The notes: a model not told the origin generated them from the sequence alone. Shown: positions 27,215 through 36,738, numbered from the stretch's first letter. The stretch is DNA of 56,356 bases from an uncultured Bacteroidota bacterium (GCA_900542475.1 UQNO01000010.1:1-56356), one strand, 5' to 3'. Numbers and translations are program-made.

Positions 27215-27928
27215 ATGAGAAAAGGTTTAATTATAATCACACTGATTTTAAGCGTATTGGTTTTGGCGACAGTATCATGCAAAAAAGAAAAAAAACCGTC
27301 ATCGGAACCGGTTTCATGGTCACCAAAGCCAGGTGAAGGTGGCACTTTGCCCAAAGAAGTGCTTCCTGCGAGCATTGAAACCACTGTTGCCCAATATTTC
27401 ACGGTGCATACTGGCGAAACTCCGGCTGTTTTTAGTGGACAGTTTGTTTCACAGCCCCATGTGTTGTTGCATTCTACCGTCGCCAATGATACCGTTCAAG
27501 TTTACAACGAGAGGTATATCGCGTTTATCAAAAACGACAAGTTAATTGACTTTTATGGAAAACAATGGGACAATGACAGACAGGACTATTATTTTGAGGC
27601 TTATACAAATCTTTATGTTATTGGAACTGGCGATGAATTCACATGCTATTATCTGACAGAGGGTTATCCTGATGGTATGTATGCGAAACAATCAACTGTT
27701 TTCAGTGGAAAATGGAACGAAAGTTATGGTGGTTTGAAGGATTTCCAAGTCGCAGTGATACTTCTTGAAACCAGCGGCAACCCGAATCTGGCACCTGTTA
27801 ACTCGTTTCGCGTGCTTGGCGATGGCGATGGTCTGGCACAAGATACCGTATGGATAAGAAGGAATGTGTTTCATGATAACTTGAGAGTGTCGGCCGAAGA
27901 CGCATTCAGTATGTTTAGAGTGAGATAG
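27215..27928 (+). CDS. Lipoprotein of unknown function
   Basis: 237 residues from the Met at 27215. The signal ends in ATVSC (lipid-bearing Cys), followed by Lys-rich KKEKKPSSEP and a Pro-rich linker typical of Bacteroidota lipoproteins that cross to the surface. The rest contains beta-rich segments but no family I recognise. The frame is open to 27137, but those codons precede the promoter box. The stop is 1 bp before the M16 peptidase start, so the two genes are very likely one operon. Confidence 0.75.
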   Translation: MRKGLIIITLILSVLVLATVSCKKEKKPSSEPVSWSPKPGEGGTLPKEVLPASIETTVAQYFTVHTGETPAVFSGQFVSQPHVLLHSTVANDTVQVYNERYIAFIKNDKLIDFYGKQWDNDRQDYYFEAYTNLYVIGTGDEFTCYYLTEGYPDGMYAKQSTVFSGKWNESYGGLKDFQVAVILLETSGNPNLAPVNSFRVLGDGDGLAQDTVWIRRNVFHDNLRVSAEDAFSMFRVR

Positions 27929-27929
27929 G

Positions 27930-29174
27930 ATGTCGGACGAGCAACAGATTTCACAGGCGGTTTTATCTAATGGAGTAAAAGTAATTCACCGGCATCGCGC
28001 CGGTGAATTATCGCATTTGGCTCTTATGGTCAACGCTGGAATGCGCGATGAGAAGGCTGACGAGAACGGTCTCGCGCACTTTATCGAACATCTTGTGTTT
28101 AAAGGCACCAAACGTCGCAAGGCCTACCATATCCTGAGTTGTCTTGAGAACGTGGGCGGCGACCTTAACGCATTCACCACAAAAGAAGAAACATGCATAC
28201 ACGCCTCGTTCCTGAAAGAACATATCAACAAGGCAATGGACCTTTTCGCAGATGTCGTCTTCAACAGCACCTTCCCGGAAAACGAGGTGGAAAAGGAAAA
28301 AGAAGTTGTTCTCGATGAAATAAACTCCTATCGCGACACTCCGGCAGATGAGATTTTCGATGAGTTTGAAAACTTGATATACCGTGGTCATCAATTAGGA
28401 CGTAACATATTGGGCACCATCGCCTTGGTAAGTAATTACACGCGAAACGACATAGTGCGATTCCGCAACCGACATTATGCTCCCGACAGAATGGTCTTGG
28501 CTTGCATCGGGAATATTTCCTTTGAGTCGTTTTTAAAGCTCGCCAATAGGTATTTCGCTGATTATAAAGGTGATGCGGCGCCGTTTGAAAGAGTGCCGTT
28601 TGTCGGGAACACACCGGTGTCACGTGTCGTGATAAGACAAAACCACCTTGCGCATGTCGTTATGGGCGGTTTGGCTTATCCATATAATGACGAGCGTAAG
28701 CTGAAGATGATTCTTCTCAATAATATTTTGGGCGGTCCAGGAATGAACACTCGCCTGAATCTGAATATACGCGAAAAATATGGTTTTGCCTATACCATTG
28801 AATCTCAATACAACGCATATTCCGATACTGGCAACTACACCATTTACATGGGCGTTGACCCGCATTCAAGGGAGCGTTCTGTTGAATTGGTTTACAAAGA
28901 GTTGAACAAACTGATGACGCAGAGGCTCGGCACTTTGCAACTCTCGAATGCCAAGAAACAGCTAATCGGGCAAGTGGCACTGGGCAATGAGTCGGGAATG
29001 AACGACCTGTTGGGCATGGTGCGCGCCGGGTTGTTCGAAGAGCATGTCGAGACCTTGCCGGAGACTATCGCCAAATTGGAGAAAATAACATCGGCCGACT
29101 TGATGGAAGTCGCCAATGACGTTTACGATATGAACAAGGTCAGCCTGTTGGTGTTCAAAGGGTTAGAGGATTAA
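27930..29174 (+). CDS. M16-family zinc metallopeptidase
   Basis: 414 residues, the half-size M16B type. The inverted zinc motif HFIEH (His50, Glu53, His54) follows GLA, and the distal Glu lies in EKEVVLDEINSYRDTP. There is no signal peptide, so it is cytosolic or unconventionally exported. Codons 18-27 are part of a perfect 12-bp hairpin (separate entry). It overlaps the convergent lptB gene by three bases, the two stop codons sharing TTAA. Confidence 0.93.
   Translation: MSDEQQISQAVLSNGVKVIHRHRAGELSHLALMVNAGMRDEKADENGLAHFIEHLVFKGTKRRKAYHILSCLENVGGDLNAFTTKEETCIHASFLKEHINKAMDLFADVVFNSTFPENEVEKEKEVVLDEINSYRDTPADEIFDEFENLIYRGHQLGRNILGTIALVSNYTRNDIVRFRNRHYAPDRMVLACIGNISFESFLKLANRYFADYKGDAAPFERVPFVGNTPVSRVVIRQNHLAHVVMGGLAYPYNDERKLKMILLNNILGGPGMNTRLNLNIREKYGFAYTIESQYNAYSDTGNYTIYMGVDPHSRERSVELVYKELNKLMTQRLGTLQLSNAKKQLIGQVALGNESGMNDLLGMVRAGLFEEHVETLPETIAKLEKITSADLMEVANDVYDMNKVSLLVFKGLED
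27982..28010. other. Perfect 12-bp hairpin inside the M16 coding sequence
   Basis: TAATTCACCGGC at 27982-27993, loop ATCGC, then GCCGGTGAATTA at 27999-28010. It begins about 52 nt after the start codon. No T run follows, so it is not a standard terminator. Confidence 0.8.
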
Positions 29175-29908
29175 AACCCCTTTTTTCGGAGTTCGAAGTT
29201 AGTGCCGAGATAATGACTGCGCACAACGGGGTCGCTTGCGAGTTCTTCCGGTGTCCCGGCTTTAAGCAATTGACCTTCAAACACTAAATAAGCCCTGTCG
29301 GTTATCGACAGCGTCTCGTTGGCGTTGTGGTCGGTTATCAGCACTCCAATGTTTTTCGTTTTAAGTTTCGCCACCACGCGTTGGATGTCTTCCACCGCTA
29401 TAGGGTCAACACCTGCGAAAGGCTCGTCAAGAAGTATGAATTTAGGGTCGATGGCGAGTGCACGCGCTATCTCGCAACGCCGACGCTCACCACCCGACAG
29501 CTGTATCCCTTTGCTCTTGCGTATGTGCTGTAGCCCGAACTCGTCGAGTAAAGATTCAAGTTTCTCGGCACGTTGTTGCTTCGTCATGTCTCTCTTGAAC
29601 TGCATCACCGAGTAGATGTTGTCTTCGACCGACATCTGGCGGAACACCGATGCCTCTTGGGCAAGGTAGCCAATGCCTATCTGGGCACGTTTGTACATCG
29701 GGAACTTCGTAATCTCTTCATTATCAAGGAAAACATGGCCGGAAAATGGTTTGATGAGACCCACAATCATGTAGAACGTGGTCGTTTTTCCAGCGCCGTT
29801 AGGACCCAAAAGACCTACTATTTCGCCTTGGTTCACCTCGATGCTAACGCCTTTCACGACGGTGCGTTGCTTGTATTTCTTGACTAAAGTGTCTGTTCGG
29901 AGTAACAT
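29171..29908 (-). CDS. lptB: LPS export ABC transporter ATP-binding protein LptB
   Basis: 245 residues. Powers extraction of LPS from the inner membrane with LptFG. Walker A GPNGAGKTT at about 35-43, signature LSGGERRRCEIARAL, Walker B FILLDEPFAGVDPIAV and the H-loop ITDHNANETL are all in the LptB form. The start shares a base with the kdsD stop, so the pair is coupled. lptFG are not in the window, as is common. Confidence 0.95.
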   Translation of the reverse strand: MLLRTDTLVKKYKQRTVVKGVSIEVNQGEIVGLLGPNGAGKTTTFYMIVGLIKPFSGHVFLDNEEITKFPMYKRAQIGIGYLAQEASVFRQMSVEDNIYSVMQFKRDMTKQQRAEKLESLLDEFGLQHIRKSKGIQLSGGERRRCEIARALAIDPKFILLDEPFAGVDPIAVEDIQRVVAKLKTKNIGVLITDHNANETLSITDRAYLVFEGQLLKAGTPEELASDPVVRSHYLGTNFELRKKGF

Positions 29909-30867
29909 TATATAATTCCTTCCTTGATAATATCGTGAATATGAATCATGCCGACGTATCTGCCGTTTTCCATCACCGGAAGCACCGAAATCTCTTTGCT
30001 TTGCATGATGTTGAGCGCATCGGCGACATGAGCTGTCTTTTCGATGGTGATAGGGTTTTTCGTCATGATTTCATTGACGCGCACCGCCTCTATGTTGGGG
30101 TGTCTCATCAGCATTCTACGGAGGTCGCCGTCGGTGACTATGCCTACGAGTTTGTCGTTTTCGATGACAGCGGCGGCGCCGAGCATCTTCTGTGATATCT
30201 CGATGATGGCTTGTGTCATGATATCATCTGGCTCCACTTGAGGCACTCCGTTTCTGATGCAAACATCGCCTACGGTGAGATAAAGACGTTTGCCGAGAGC
30301 GCCGCCGGGGTGGAACTTCGCGAAGTCTTCGGCGGTGAATCCGCGTAGCTTGAGAAGCGCGACAGCCAGGGCGTCGCCCATCACAAGCTGTGCCGTGGTG
30401 CTGCTGGTGGGGGCGAGATTGTTGGGACATGCCTCGCGAGGTACCGTGGTGTCAAGCACAAAGTCGGCCTGGCTCGCCAAATACGATGCCCTGTTGCCTA
30501 CTATGGCCACGAGTTTGTTCTTCCTTATTTTAATCAAAGGTGTCAAAACCTTGATTTCAGATGTCTCTCCGCTTTTTGATATGATGATTACCACATCGTC
30601 GTCACGGATGATGCCGAGATCTCCATGTATGGCGTCAGCGGCATGCATGAAAACAGCGGTGGTGCCGGTCGAATTTAAGGTGGCGACGATTTTTTGTGCT
30701 ATGTTTGCGCTTTTTCCAATGCCGGAAACGATAACGTTACCTCTCGAATTATATATTAATTCGACCACTTTCTCAAAATCATCGGTAAGAAGAGACTTTA
30801 ATCCTAATATTGAATTGGCTTCATTATCAATGACTTGCAGTGCGGTTTCGCATAAATGTCCCATCAT
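29908..30867 (-). CDS. kdsD: D-arabinose 5-phosphate isomerase, KpsF/GutQ family
   Basis: 319 residues. Makes arabinose 5-phosphate for KDO synthesis. The N-terminal SIS domain shows VIVSGIGKSANIAQKI and IIISKSGETSEI. Two CBS domains follow, with DIMTQAI, GIVTDGDLRRML and IMTKNPITIEK. HPGGALGKRL is the family's conserved active-site segment. A promoter box lies at 30936-30943. The unit kdsD-lptB joins KDO supply with LPS export. Confidence 0.93.
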   Translation of the reverse strand: MMGHLCETALQVIDNEANSILGLKSLLTDDFEKVVELIYNSRGNVIVSGIGKSANIAQKIVATLNSTGTTAVFMHAADAIHGDLGIIRDDDVVIIISKSGETSEIKVLTPLIKIRKNKLVAIVGNRASYLASQADFVLDTTVPREACPNNLAPTSSTTAQLVMGDALAVALLKLRGFTAEDFAKFHPGGALGKRLYLTVGDVCIRNGVPQVEPDDIMTQAIIEISQKMLGAAAVIENDKLVGIVTDGDLRRMLMRHPNIEAVRVNEIMTKNPITIEKTAHVADALNIMQSKEISVLPVMENGRYVGMIHIHDIIKEGII

Positions 30868-30913
30868 TAAAAAATTTTTTTAAATTTTCTTGCTAATTTA
30901 AAACTAAAAGTTA

Positions 30914-30921
30914 TAACTTTG
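30914..30921 (+). promoter_or_regulatory. Promoter -7 box of recQ
   Basis: TAACTTTG, 47 bp before the recQ ATG. The opposed kdsD box lies only 14 bp away, so the two promoters overlap and may compete. Confidence 0.55.
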
Positions 30922-30935
30922 TAAAAATAACGACG

Positions 30936-30943
30936 CAAAGATA
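30936..30943 (-). promoter_or_regulatory. Promoter -7 box of kdsD-lptB
   Basis: TATCTTTG on the minus strand, 68 bp before the kdsD ATG. Confidence 0.55.
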
Positions 30944-30968
30944 AGGATTATTTTTAAATGCTTAAACT

Positions 30969-33173
30969 ATGGCAAAAATTGATGAAAAAAGTTTGCAGGA
31001 TTTACTGAAGAATGTTTTCGGATTCGACCAGTTTAAAGGCAATCAGAAAGCAATCATAAAAAGCATTCTCTCGGGAAACAACACTTTTGTGCTGATGCCG
31101 ACGGGTGGAGGTAAATCGTTGTGCTACCAGCTGCCCGCCTTGATGAGCAAGGGGACGACGATAGTGGTTTCACCGCTTATTGCCTTGATGAAGAATCAGG
31201 TGGATATGATTCGTAACTTTGGCGCCGACACCGGTATCGCGCATGTGATGAACTCGTCGCTGTCGAAAGCGGAGCTCGTGCAGGTGCGCGAGGACCTCGT
31301 CAACAAGAAGACAAAACTTCTTTATGTGGCTCCGGAATCGCTGACGAAAGCGGAGACGTTGGAGTTTCTGCGTGGATTGGACATCGCTTTCTTTGCCATC
31401 GACGAGGCGCACTGTATCTCCGAATGGGGACATGACTTCCGCCCGGAATACCGCCGTCTGCGCCCCATCATCAACGCCATCAACTCGAAACTCCCGGTTA
31501 TCGCGTTGACAGCCACCGCAACGGTGAAAGTGCAACAGGATATTATGAAAAACCTCGAAATCACCGATGCCAAGATATTCAAGTCGTCATTCGACAGACC
31601 AAATCTGTATTACGAGGTGAGGCCGAAGACAAAAGATGTCGTAAAAGACATTATAAAATATATCAAATCGAACCCGGGAAAGTCGGGCATTGTTTATACT
31701 TTGAGCCGCAAAAAAGTGGAGGAACTCGCCGAGACCCTGCAAGTTAACGGCATCAAGGCGTTGCCGTATCACGCAGGACTGGACAGCCAGACACGTCGCG
31801 AAAACCAAGATAAATTCCTGATGGAGGAAGTTGACGTCATCGTGGCTACAATAGCCTTCGGTATGGGTATAGATAAACCCGACATCCGCTTTGTTATCCA
31901 TCACGACATACCAAAGAGCCTTGAGGGCTATTATCAAGAGACAGGACGCGCGGGACGAGACGGTGGCGAAGGCAACTGCATTGCTTTTTATGACTATGAG
32001 GACATACATAAATTAGAGAAGTTTAATAAAGGCAAAAACGTGGCGGAACAGGAAATCGCCCGCGAGCTGTTGAACGAGACCGTCACTTATGCCGAGTCTC
32101 CCGTGTGCCGTCATAAATTGCTGCTGCATTATTTCGGCGAGGAATACGACAAGGAAAACTGCGGCGCCTGTGACAACTGCCTCAACCCGAAAATGCGCTT
32201 CGACGGTCAGGAAGACATGAAACTCGTCATAGAGGCAGTGCTGGCGACAAAACAGCTGTTCAAAACAAAGCATATATCAGAACTCCTTGCCGGAAAAGAA
32301 ACGGGCGATATAAAGACGGCAAAGCACGATACCAATGAATATTTTGGCGCAGGCGACGACCATGATGAGAAATATTGGACTTCGATAATTCGTCAAGCTA
32401 TTGTAAATAAATTACTTGCGAAAGATATTGATAATTACGGCATCTTGAAAGTGCCGAAAGAAGGCAAGGACTTTATTAAAAAACCATATCAGGTGATGGT
32501 GGCTATGGACCACGATTACGACAAAAACGATGATGACGACTTCGATGAGGAAAGAGTGGCTCTTGCGAAAGATTCGGGTACGGACAAGACCCTGTTCTCT
32601 ATGCTGAAGGACCTTCGTAAGACCATGGCAAAGAAGAAAAATCTGCCGCCTTTCGTGATATTCCAAGATCCATCGTTGGAAGATATGGCCATCCAGTATC
32701 CTATCACCATGGAGGAACTGACCCAGATTGCAGGTGTCGGCGTCGGCAAGGCGCAGAAGTTTGGCCAGCCGTTTATCGAACTTATAAAAGAATATGTGGA
32801 GGAAAACGAAATCACTCGCCCGAATGATATGGTGGTGAAGTCGGTGGTGAATAAATCGGCGTTGAAAATCAGTATCATACAAAATATTGACAAGGAAATT
32901 CCTCTTGAAGACATCGCATATTCGAAAAATCTTGAATTTGATGAGCTTCTGACTGAAATAGAAAGCATAGTGGCAAGCGGCACCCATCTCGACATCAGTT
33001 ATTACACTCGTGATAACATCGACCAATATCATCAAGAAGATATTATACAGTATTTTAAAGAGGCTGAATCTGACGACCTTGATACGGCGATGAGGACCTT
33101 GGGTGAAAACGAATACGAAGAGGAAGAGGTGCGACTGATGAGAATACAGTTCCTGTCGGAGGTTGGAAACTAA
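30969..33173 (+). CDS. recQ: ATP-dependent DNA helicase RecQ
   Basis: 734 residues. 3'-5' helicase in recombination and fork repair. Walker A is at about 43-50 (MPTGGGKS) and the DEAH box at 145-148. Helicase motif VI is QETGRAGRDG. The RecQ-C zinc site is in CRHKLLLHYFGEEY followed by CGACDNC. The protein is about 120 residues longer than the E. coli enzyme; the extra part includes an acidic linker (NDDDDFDEE), an HRDC-like region (PPFVIFQDPSLEDMA...ITMEELTQIAGVG) and an acidic tail. That size is usual for Bacteroidota RecQ. Confidence 0.95.
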   Translation: MAKIDEKSLQDLLKNVFGFDQFKGNQKAIIKSILSGNNTFVLMPTGGGKSLCYQLPALMSKGTTIVVSPLIALMKNQVDMIRNFGADTGIAHVMNSSLSKAELVQVREDLVNKKTKLLYVAPESLTKAETLEFLRGLDIAFFAIDEAHCISEWGHDFRPEYRRLRPIINAINSKLPVIALTATATVKVQQDIMKNLEITDAKIFKSSFDRPNLYYEVRPKTKDVVKDIIKYIKSNPGKSGIVYTLSRKKVEELAETLQVNGIKALPYHAGLDSQTRRENQDKFLMEEVDVIVATIAFGMGIDKPDIRFVIHHDIPKSLEGYYQETGRAGRDGGEGNCIAFYDYEDIHKLEKFNKGKNVAEQEIARELLNETVTYAESPVCRHKLLLHYFGEEYDKENCGACDNCLNPKMRFDGQEDMKLVIEAVLATKQLFKTKHISELLAGKETGDIKTAKHDTNEYFGAGDDHDEKYWTSIIRQAIVNKLLAKDIDNYGILKVPKEGKDFIKKPYQVMVAMDHDYDKNDDDDFDEERVALAKDSGTDKTLFSMLKDLRKTMAKKKNLPPFVIFQDPSLEDMAIQYPITMEELTQIAGVGVGKAQKFGQPFIELIKEYVEENEITRPNDMVVKSVVNKSALKISIIQNIDKEIPLEDIAYSKNLEFDELLTEIESIVASGTHLDISYYTRDNIDQYHQEDIIQYFKEAESDDLDTAMRTLGENEYEEEEVRLMRIQFLSEVGN

Positions 33174-33225
33174 AAGGCAGCCTCCCGCTCAATCTGCTCG
33201 GTCGAAAAGACAAAGTTGTTTGTAA

Positions 33226-33570
33226 ATGCGAAAATTATTAAAAATATCGGTTTTTTTTGTTCTGCTCGTCTTGGTCGGCTGCCACAGCAAATCGAAACGA
33301 ACCGCCCCGACAGTCTTGCTGCCGGAATCTCAAATGATTGACGTTCTTATGGATGTTCAGATAATGGAGGCAACGATAAGTTATAAGAAAAACATAAATC
33401 AAAAGACTGCATATCTCAAAAACATAGGTTACGATACGCTGTTCGCGCATTACGGCATCACTGACTCCATTTTCAAGGAAAATATGACTTATTACTATTC
33501 TTTTGAGCCTCAAACACTTATGAGGATTGTCGATTCTGTGGGGGCTCGATTGCAGAAGATGAAGGATTAA
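33226..33570 (+). CDS. DUF4296 lipoprotein
   Basis: 114 residues. The lipoprotein signal ends in LVGC, followed by HSKSKR. The body LLPESQMIDVLMDVQIMEA and YDTLFAHYGITDSIFKENMTYY matches the Bacteroidota DUF4296 pattern of short helical lipoproteins. The function is unknown. It lies 52 bp after recQ, and its stop codon overlaps that of the convergent uvrC gene in the sequence TTAA. Confidence 0.85.
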   Translation: MRKLLKISVFFVLLVLVGCHSKSKRTAPTVLLPESQMIDVLMDVQIMEATISYKKNINQKTAYLKNIGYDTLFAHYGITDSIFKENMTYYYSFEPQTLMRIVDSVGARLQKMKD

Positions 33571-35360
33571 TGGAAATGCTCGAATACGATTTTTGCCTTG
33601 GCAGGACCAATTATCTCGCCAAGTCTTTGTAAATCAGTCGATTTAATGATTTTTACGGATTTCAGTTCGAGAAGTAGTTTCTCCGCTGTAGTCTTCCCTA
33701 TGCCTTTGATATCGTGGAGTTCGGAATGCACGAACCCTTTTTGGAACTGCTTGCGATGAAACGTTATGGCGAAGCGGTGAACCTCTTCTTGAATGTTGGC
33801 TAACAACCGGAAAACCTCGGAGTTGGGTTTGACTTGCACAATCTTGGGAGGGAATCCGAACAAAAGCTCGTTGGTGCGATGGCTGTCGTTTTTGGCGAGA
33901 CCTGCTATCGGAATGTCGATGTGAAGTTCGTCTTGAATGACCTGGCGCACGACTTCCATCTGACCTTTGCCGCCGTCGGTGATTATCAAATTCGGCAGCT
34001 CTGTCCCGTCCTCTATGAGACGAGTGTAACGTCGGCGCACGACCTCTTTCATGGAAGCGTAATCGTCGGGGCCCTCCACGGTTTTGATGTTGAAATGACG
34101 ATAGCCCGACTTGTTGGGCTTCCCGTTGACAAACTGCACCATGCCAGCCACGGCATAATCACCTTGGAAATTGGAGTTGTCGAAACATTCGATGATTGTT
34201 GGAGGCTCCGATAGATGTAAATCTTTTTGAAGTTCAGTAAGAATACGTTTTGAATGACGTTCGGGGTCAACCAATGAACGCAGTTTCTCCGTCTCGGCGC
34301 GATATTGTTTGGCGTTTCTTGTGGAAAGAGCCAAAATCTCGAGTTTCTCTCCTTTTTTCGGAATGGTGAACTTCACGTTTTCAAGCTCGAAATCCAGCTT
34401 CATCGGCACTATTATCTCTTTGACAGAACTCTCGAATCGCTGGCGCAACTCAATGATAGACAGTGATAAAAGTTCTTCGGGAGTTTCTTCCATCTTGCGT
34501 TTTATCTCGATTGAGAACGACTGTATTATCGCGCCTTGAATGATGCGCATATAGTTGACGTAGAAGGAGCTGTCGGCGTCGTCGAAAGAAAACACCTCCA
34601 TGTCGTGAAGCGAGTTGCTGCTGACGATGGAGCGACTGTGGTAGTTTTCAAGAATGTCGTGTTTCTTCTTGATGACATGTGCCTGTTCAAATTCAAGACG
34701 AGAGGCGTGCTCCATCATCTGGGCTTTCAAGTCTTTCAGAACTCCGGATATATTGCCTTTTATGATTTCTTTCGCATTGGAAATCATTGAGTTGTAATCG
34801 TCTTCCGAGATAAGGTCGGCACATGGGGCCTTGCAGTTGCCGATATGATATTCGAGGCAGGGGCGATAGTGCTTGTTGGCGATAAACGTCTCTTTCAGAT
34901 TGAGTTTGCAAGTCCGGAGAGGATAAATCTGTTTCAAGATGTCGAGCAGTGTGCGGGCGGTCATCACGGAAGGGTAGGGACCGTAATAAAGTGAGCCGTC
35001 GCCAACTCTTTTTCTGGTTAGAAAAACACGTGGAAACCTCTCGTTTTTAATGCAAATCCAAGGATAGGTCTTGTCGTCCTTGAGCATGATATTGTAACGA
35101 GGCTTATACTGCTTGATGAAGTTGTTCTCAAGCAGAAACGCTTCCGCCTCGCTGCCAACCACGGTGAACCTGATGTCGGCGATTTTGCTTACTAAAAGAC
35201 GTGTCTTGCCTGTCTGTTCTTTGTTGAAATAGCTTGATACTCTGCGCTTTAGGTTTTTTGCCTTCCCGACATAAATAATCTCGCCTCTCTCGTCGAAGTA
35301 TTGGTAAACTCCCGGCGAGGTAGGAATCGTTTTGAGAATGGTGTTTATCTTGTCGTTCAT
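33567..35360 (-). CDS. uvrC: Excinuclease ABC subunit C
   Basis: 597 residues. Makes both incisions in nucleotide excision repair. The N-terminal GIY-YIG nuclease shows SPGVYQYFDERGEIIYVGKAKNL; a UVR motif for UvrB binding lies around residue 210 (LEFEQAHVIKKKHDILENY); the RNase H-like core includes IECFDNSNFQGDYAV and LIITDGGKGQ; a helix-hairpin-helix near the end reads IKGIGKTTAEKLL. It lies about 20 bp downstream of thiL and is probably cotranscribed with it. mfd, another NER gene, is in the window. Confidence 0.96.
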   Translation of the reverse strand: MNDKINTILKTIPTSPGVYQYFDERGEIIYVGKAKNLKRRVSSYFNKEQTGKTRLLVSKIADIRFTVVGSEAEAFLLENNFIKQYKPRYNIMLKDDKTYPWICIKNERFPRVFLTRKRVGDGSLYYGPYPSVMTARTLLDILKQIYPLRTCKLNLKETFIANKHYRPCLEYHIGNCKAPCADLISEDDYNSMISNAKEIIKGNISGVLKDLKAQMMEHASRLEFEQAHVIKKKHDILENYHSRSIVSSNSLHDMEVFSFDDADSSFYVNYMRIIQGAIIQSFSIEIKRKMEETPEELLSLSIIELRQRFESSVKEIIVPMKLDFELENVKFTIPKKGEKLEILALSTRNAKQYRAETEKLRSLVDPERHSKRILTELQKDLHLSEPPTIIECFDNSNFQGDYAVAGMVQFVNGKPNKSGYRHFNIKTVEGPDDYASMKEVVRRRYTRLIEDGTELPNLIITDGGKGQMEVVRQVIQDELHIDIPIAGLAKNDSHRTNELLFGFPPKIVQVKPNSEVFRLLANIQEEVHRFAITFHRKQFQKGFVHSELHDIKGIGKTTAEKLLLELKSVKIIKSTDLQRLGEIIGPAKAKIVFEHFH

Positions 35361-35379
35361 TTTTTCTCATTCGGAAAAC

Positions 35380-36414
35380 CTAAAAGTGTTTAAATCCTTG
35401 GGCTTCTATTTTAACTTGATGATTATCAGGCGTTATGAGGTTGGCTTGTCCTTCGTCGGCGGTCATATATCCAATGATGCGTACATCGTCCATGTCTTTC
35501 ACTTTCTCATAGTCGTTTTGCGCGATGGTGAAGAGTAGTTCATAGTCTTCGCCTCCGTTAAGAGCTGCGATGCTCGGCACTATGTTGAAGTCTTTCGCTG
35601 TCTGTGTCGCTTTCTGATTCATCGGTATGCGATCTTCGTACACCATGCAGCCCACCTTTGATTCTTTGCAGATGTGCAGGATTTCTGAAGCGAGACCGTC
35701 GGAGATATCAATCATGGAGGTCGGTTTCACCTTCATCTCTTTGAGTTTTGCCACTATGTCGCGACGGGCTTCGGGTTTCAGCTGACGTTCAAGTATGTAG
35801 TCGTAGCCGGCGAACTCCGGCTGCATGTTCGGGTCTGCCATGAATACTGCTTTCTCGCGTTCAAGAACGAGCAGACCGGTGTAAGCAGCTCCTAAATTAC
35901 CGCTCACGCACAACAAGTCGTTAGGTCTTGCGCCGCTACGATAAACGATGTCTTCTTTTTTTGCTTTCCCGATGACCGTCACGGAGATGAAAAGCCCTGA
36001 TTTTGATGCTGTCGTGTCGCCGCCTACGAGATCGACATGATAGCGGTCGCATGCCAACCTGATGCCACGATAAATCTCCTCAATCGCCTCGACCGAGTAT
36101 TTGCTGCTGATGCCGAGTCCTACCACTATTTGTGTCGGCACGCCGTTCATCGCATAGATGTCCGAGAAGTTGACAACAGCGGCTTTGTAGCCGAGGTGCT
36201 TCAGCGGGCAGTATGTCATGTCGAAATGCACGCCCTCGCAAAGAAGGTCAACTGATACAAGCGTCTGCTCATCTTTATGGTCGATAACAGCCGCGTCGTC
36301 ACCGACGGCTTTCATCGTTGATTCGTTGTAAATCTTGACATGTTCCACGAGTTTGTCGATGAGAGCGAACTCGCCGAGGTCGGAGAGGTTGGTGATGTTG
36401 TCTTGTTCAGCCAT
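35380..36414 (-). CDS. thiL: Thiamine-monophosphate kinase
   Basis: 344 residues from the Met at 36414 (MAEQDNITNLSDLGEFALID). Phosphorylates thiamine monophosphate to the active cofactor TPP. Conserved ThiL/PurM-like segments: VGDDAAVID near residue 40, VSVDLLCEGVHFDM, GGDTTASKSGLFISVTVIG, MIDISDGLASEI and GGEDYELLFT. No TPP riboswitch is visible in the short leader after the box at 36433-36440. Confidence 0.94.
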   Translation of the reverse strand: MAEQDNITNLSDLGEFALIDKLVEHVKIYNESTMKAVGDDAAVIDHKDEQTLVSVDLLCEGVHFDMTYCPLKHLGYKAAVVNFSDIYAMNGVPTQIVVGLGISSKYSVEAIEEIYRGIRLACDRYHVDLVGGDTTASKSGLFISVTVIGKAKKEDIVYRSGARPNDLLCVSGNLGAAYTGLLVLEREKAVFMADPNMQPEFAGYDYILERQLKPEARRDIVAKLKEMKVKPTSMIDISDGLASEILHICKESKVGCMVYEDRIPMNQKATQTAKDFNIVPSIAALNGGEDYELLFTIAQNDYEKVKDMDDVRIIGYMTADEGQANLITPDNHQVKIEAQGFKHF

Positions 36415-36432
36415 TTTGTTTGAATTTTTTTG

Positions 36433-36440
36433 CAAAGATA
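36433..36440 (-). promoter_or_regulatory. Promoter -7 box of thiL-uvrC
   Basis: TATCTTTG on the minus strand, 18 bp before the ATG at 36414. Confidence 0.6.
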
Positions 36441-36738
36441 ATGATTTTTATGAGATATCGAGACATGTTTTTTTTGATGTTCCGGCTTCGATGGGCCGTC
36501 ACGCCACGCTGTGTTTAATGCCGGGTGGCTAAAATGTCGTGTCTTCGAAACGCGATGACGCTGTGAAGAAATTTTACAATAGTGTAAAAATATCTACAGT
36601 TTTATTTTGACTTTCTTTTGAAATATACTGAAAAATCACAATGTTATAAGTTCGGTACAATAATTGGCTCCGTCATCTCGACAGGAACTCCCACTCGTCC
36701 CAAGCGACGACTCAATGAGTGAATTTGCGGTGACAATA
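36441..36738. other. Intergenic stretch without a gene
   Basis: About 300 bp between the thiL promoter and the tRNA terminator. No ORF with coding character is seen. The only structure found is a 7-bp palindrome TTTTACA-ATAG-TGTAAAA at 36572-36589, which could be an operator-like site or a weak hairpin. Confidence 0.4.

Noticed and set aside
36415..36440. TPP riboswitch before thiL
   Set aside because: The leader between promoter box and ATG is under 20 nt, and no THI element sequence is visible.
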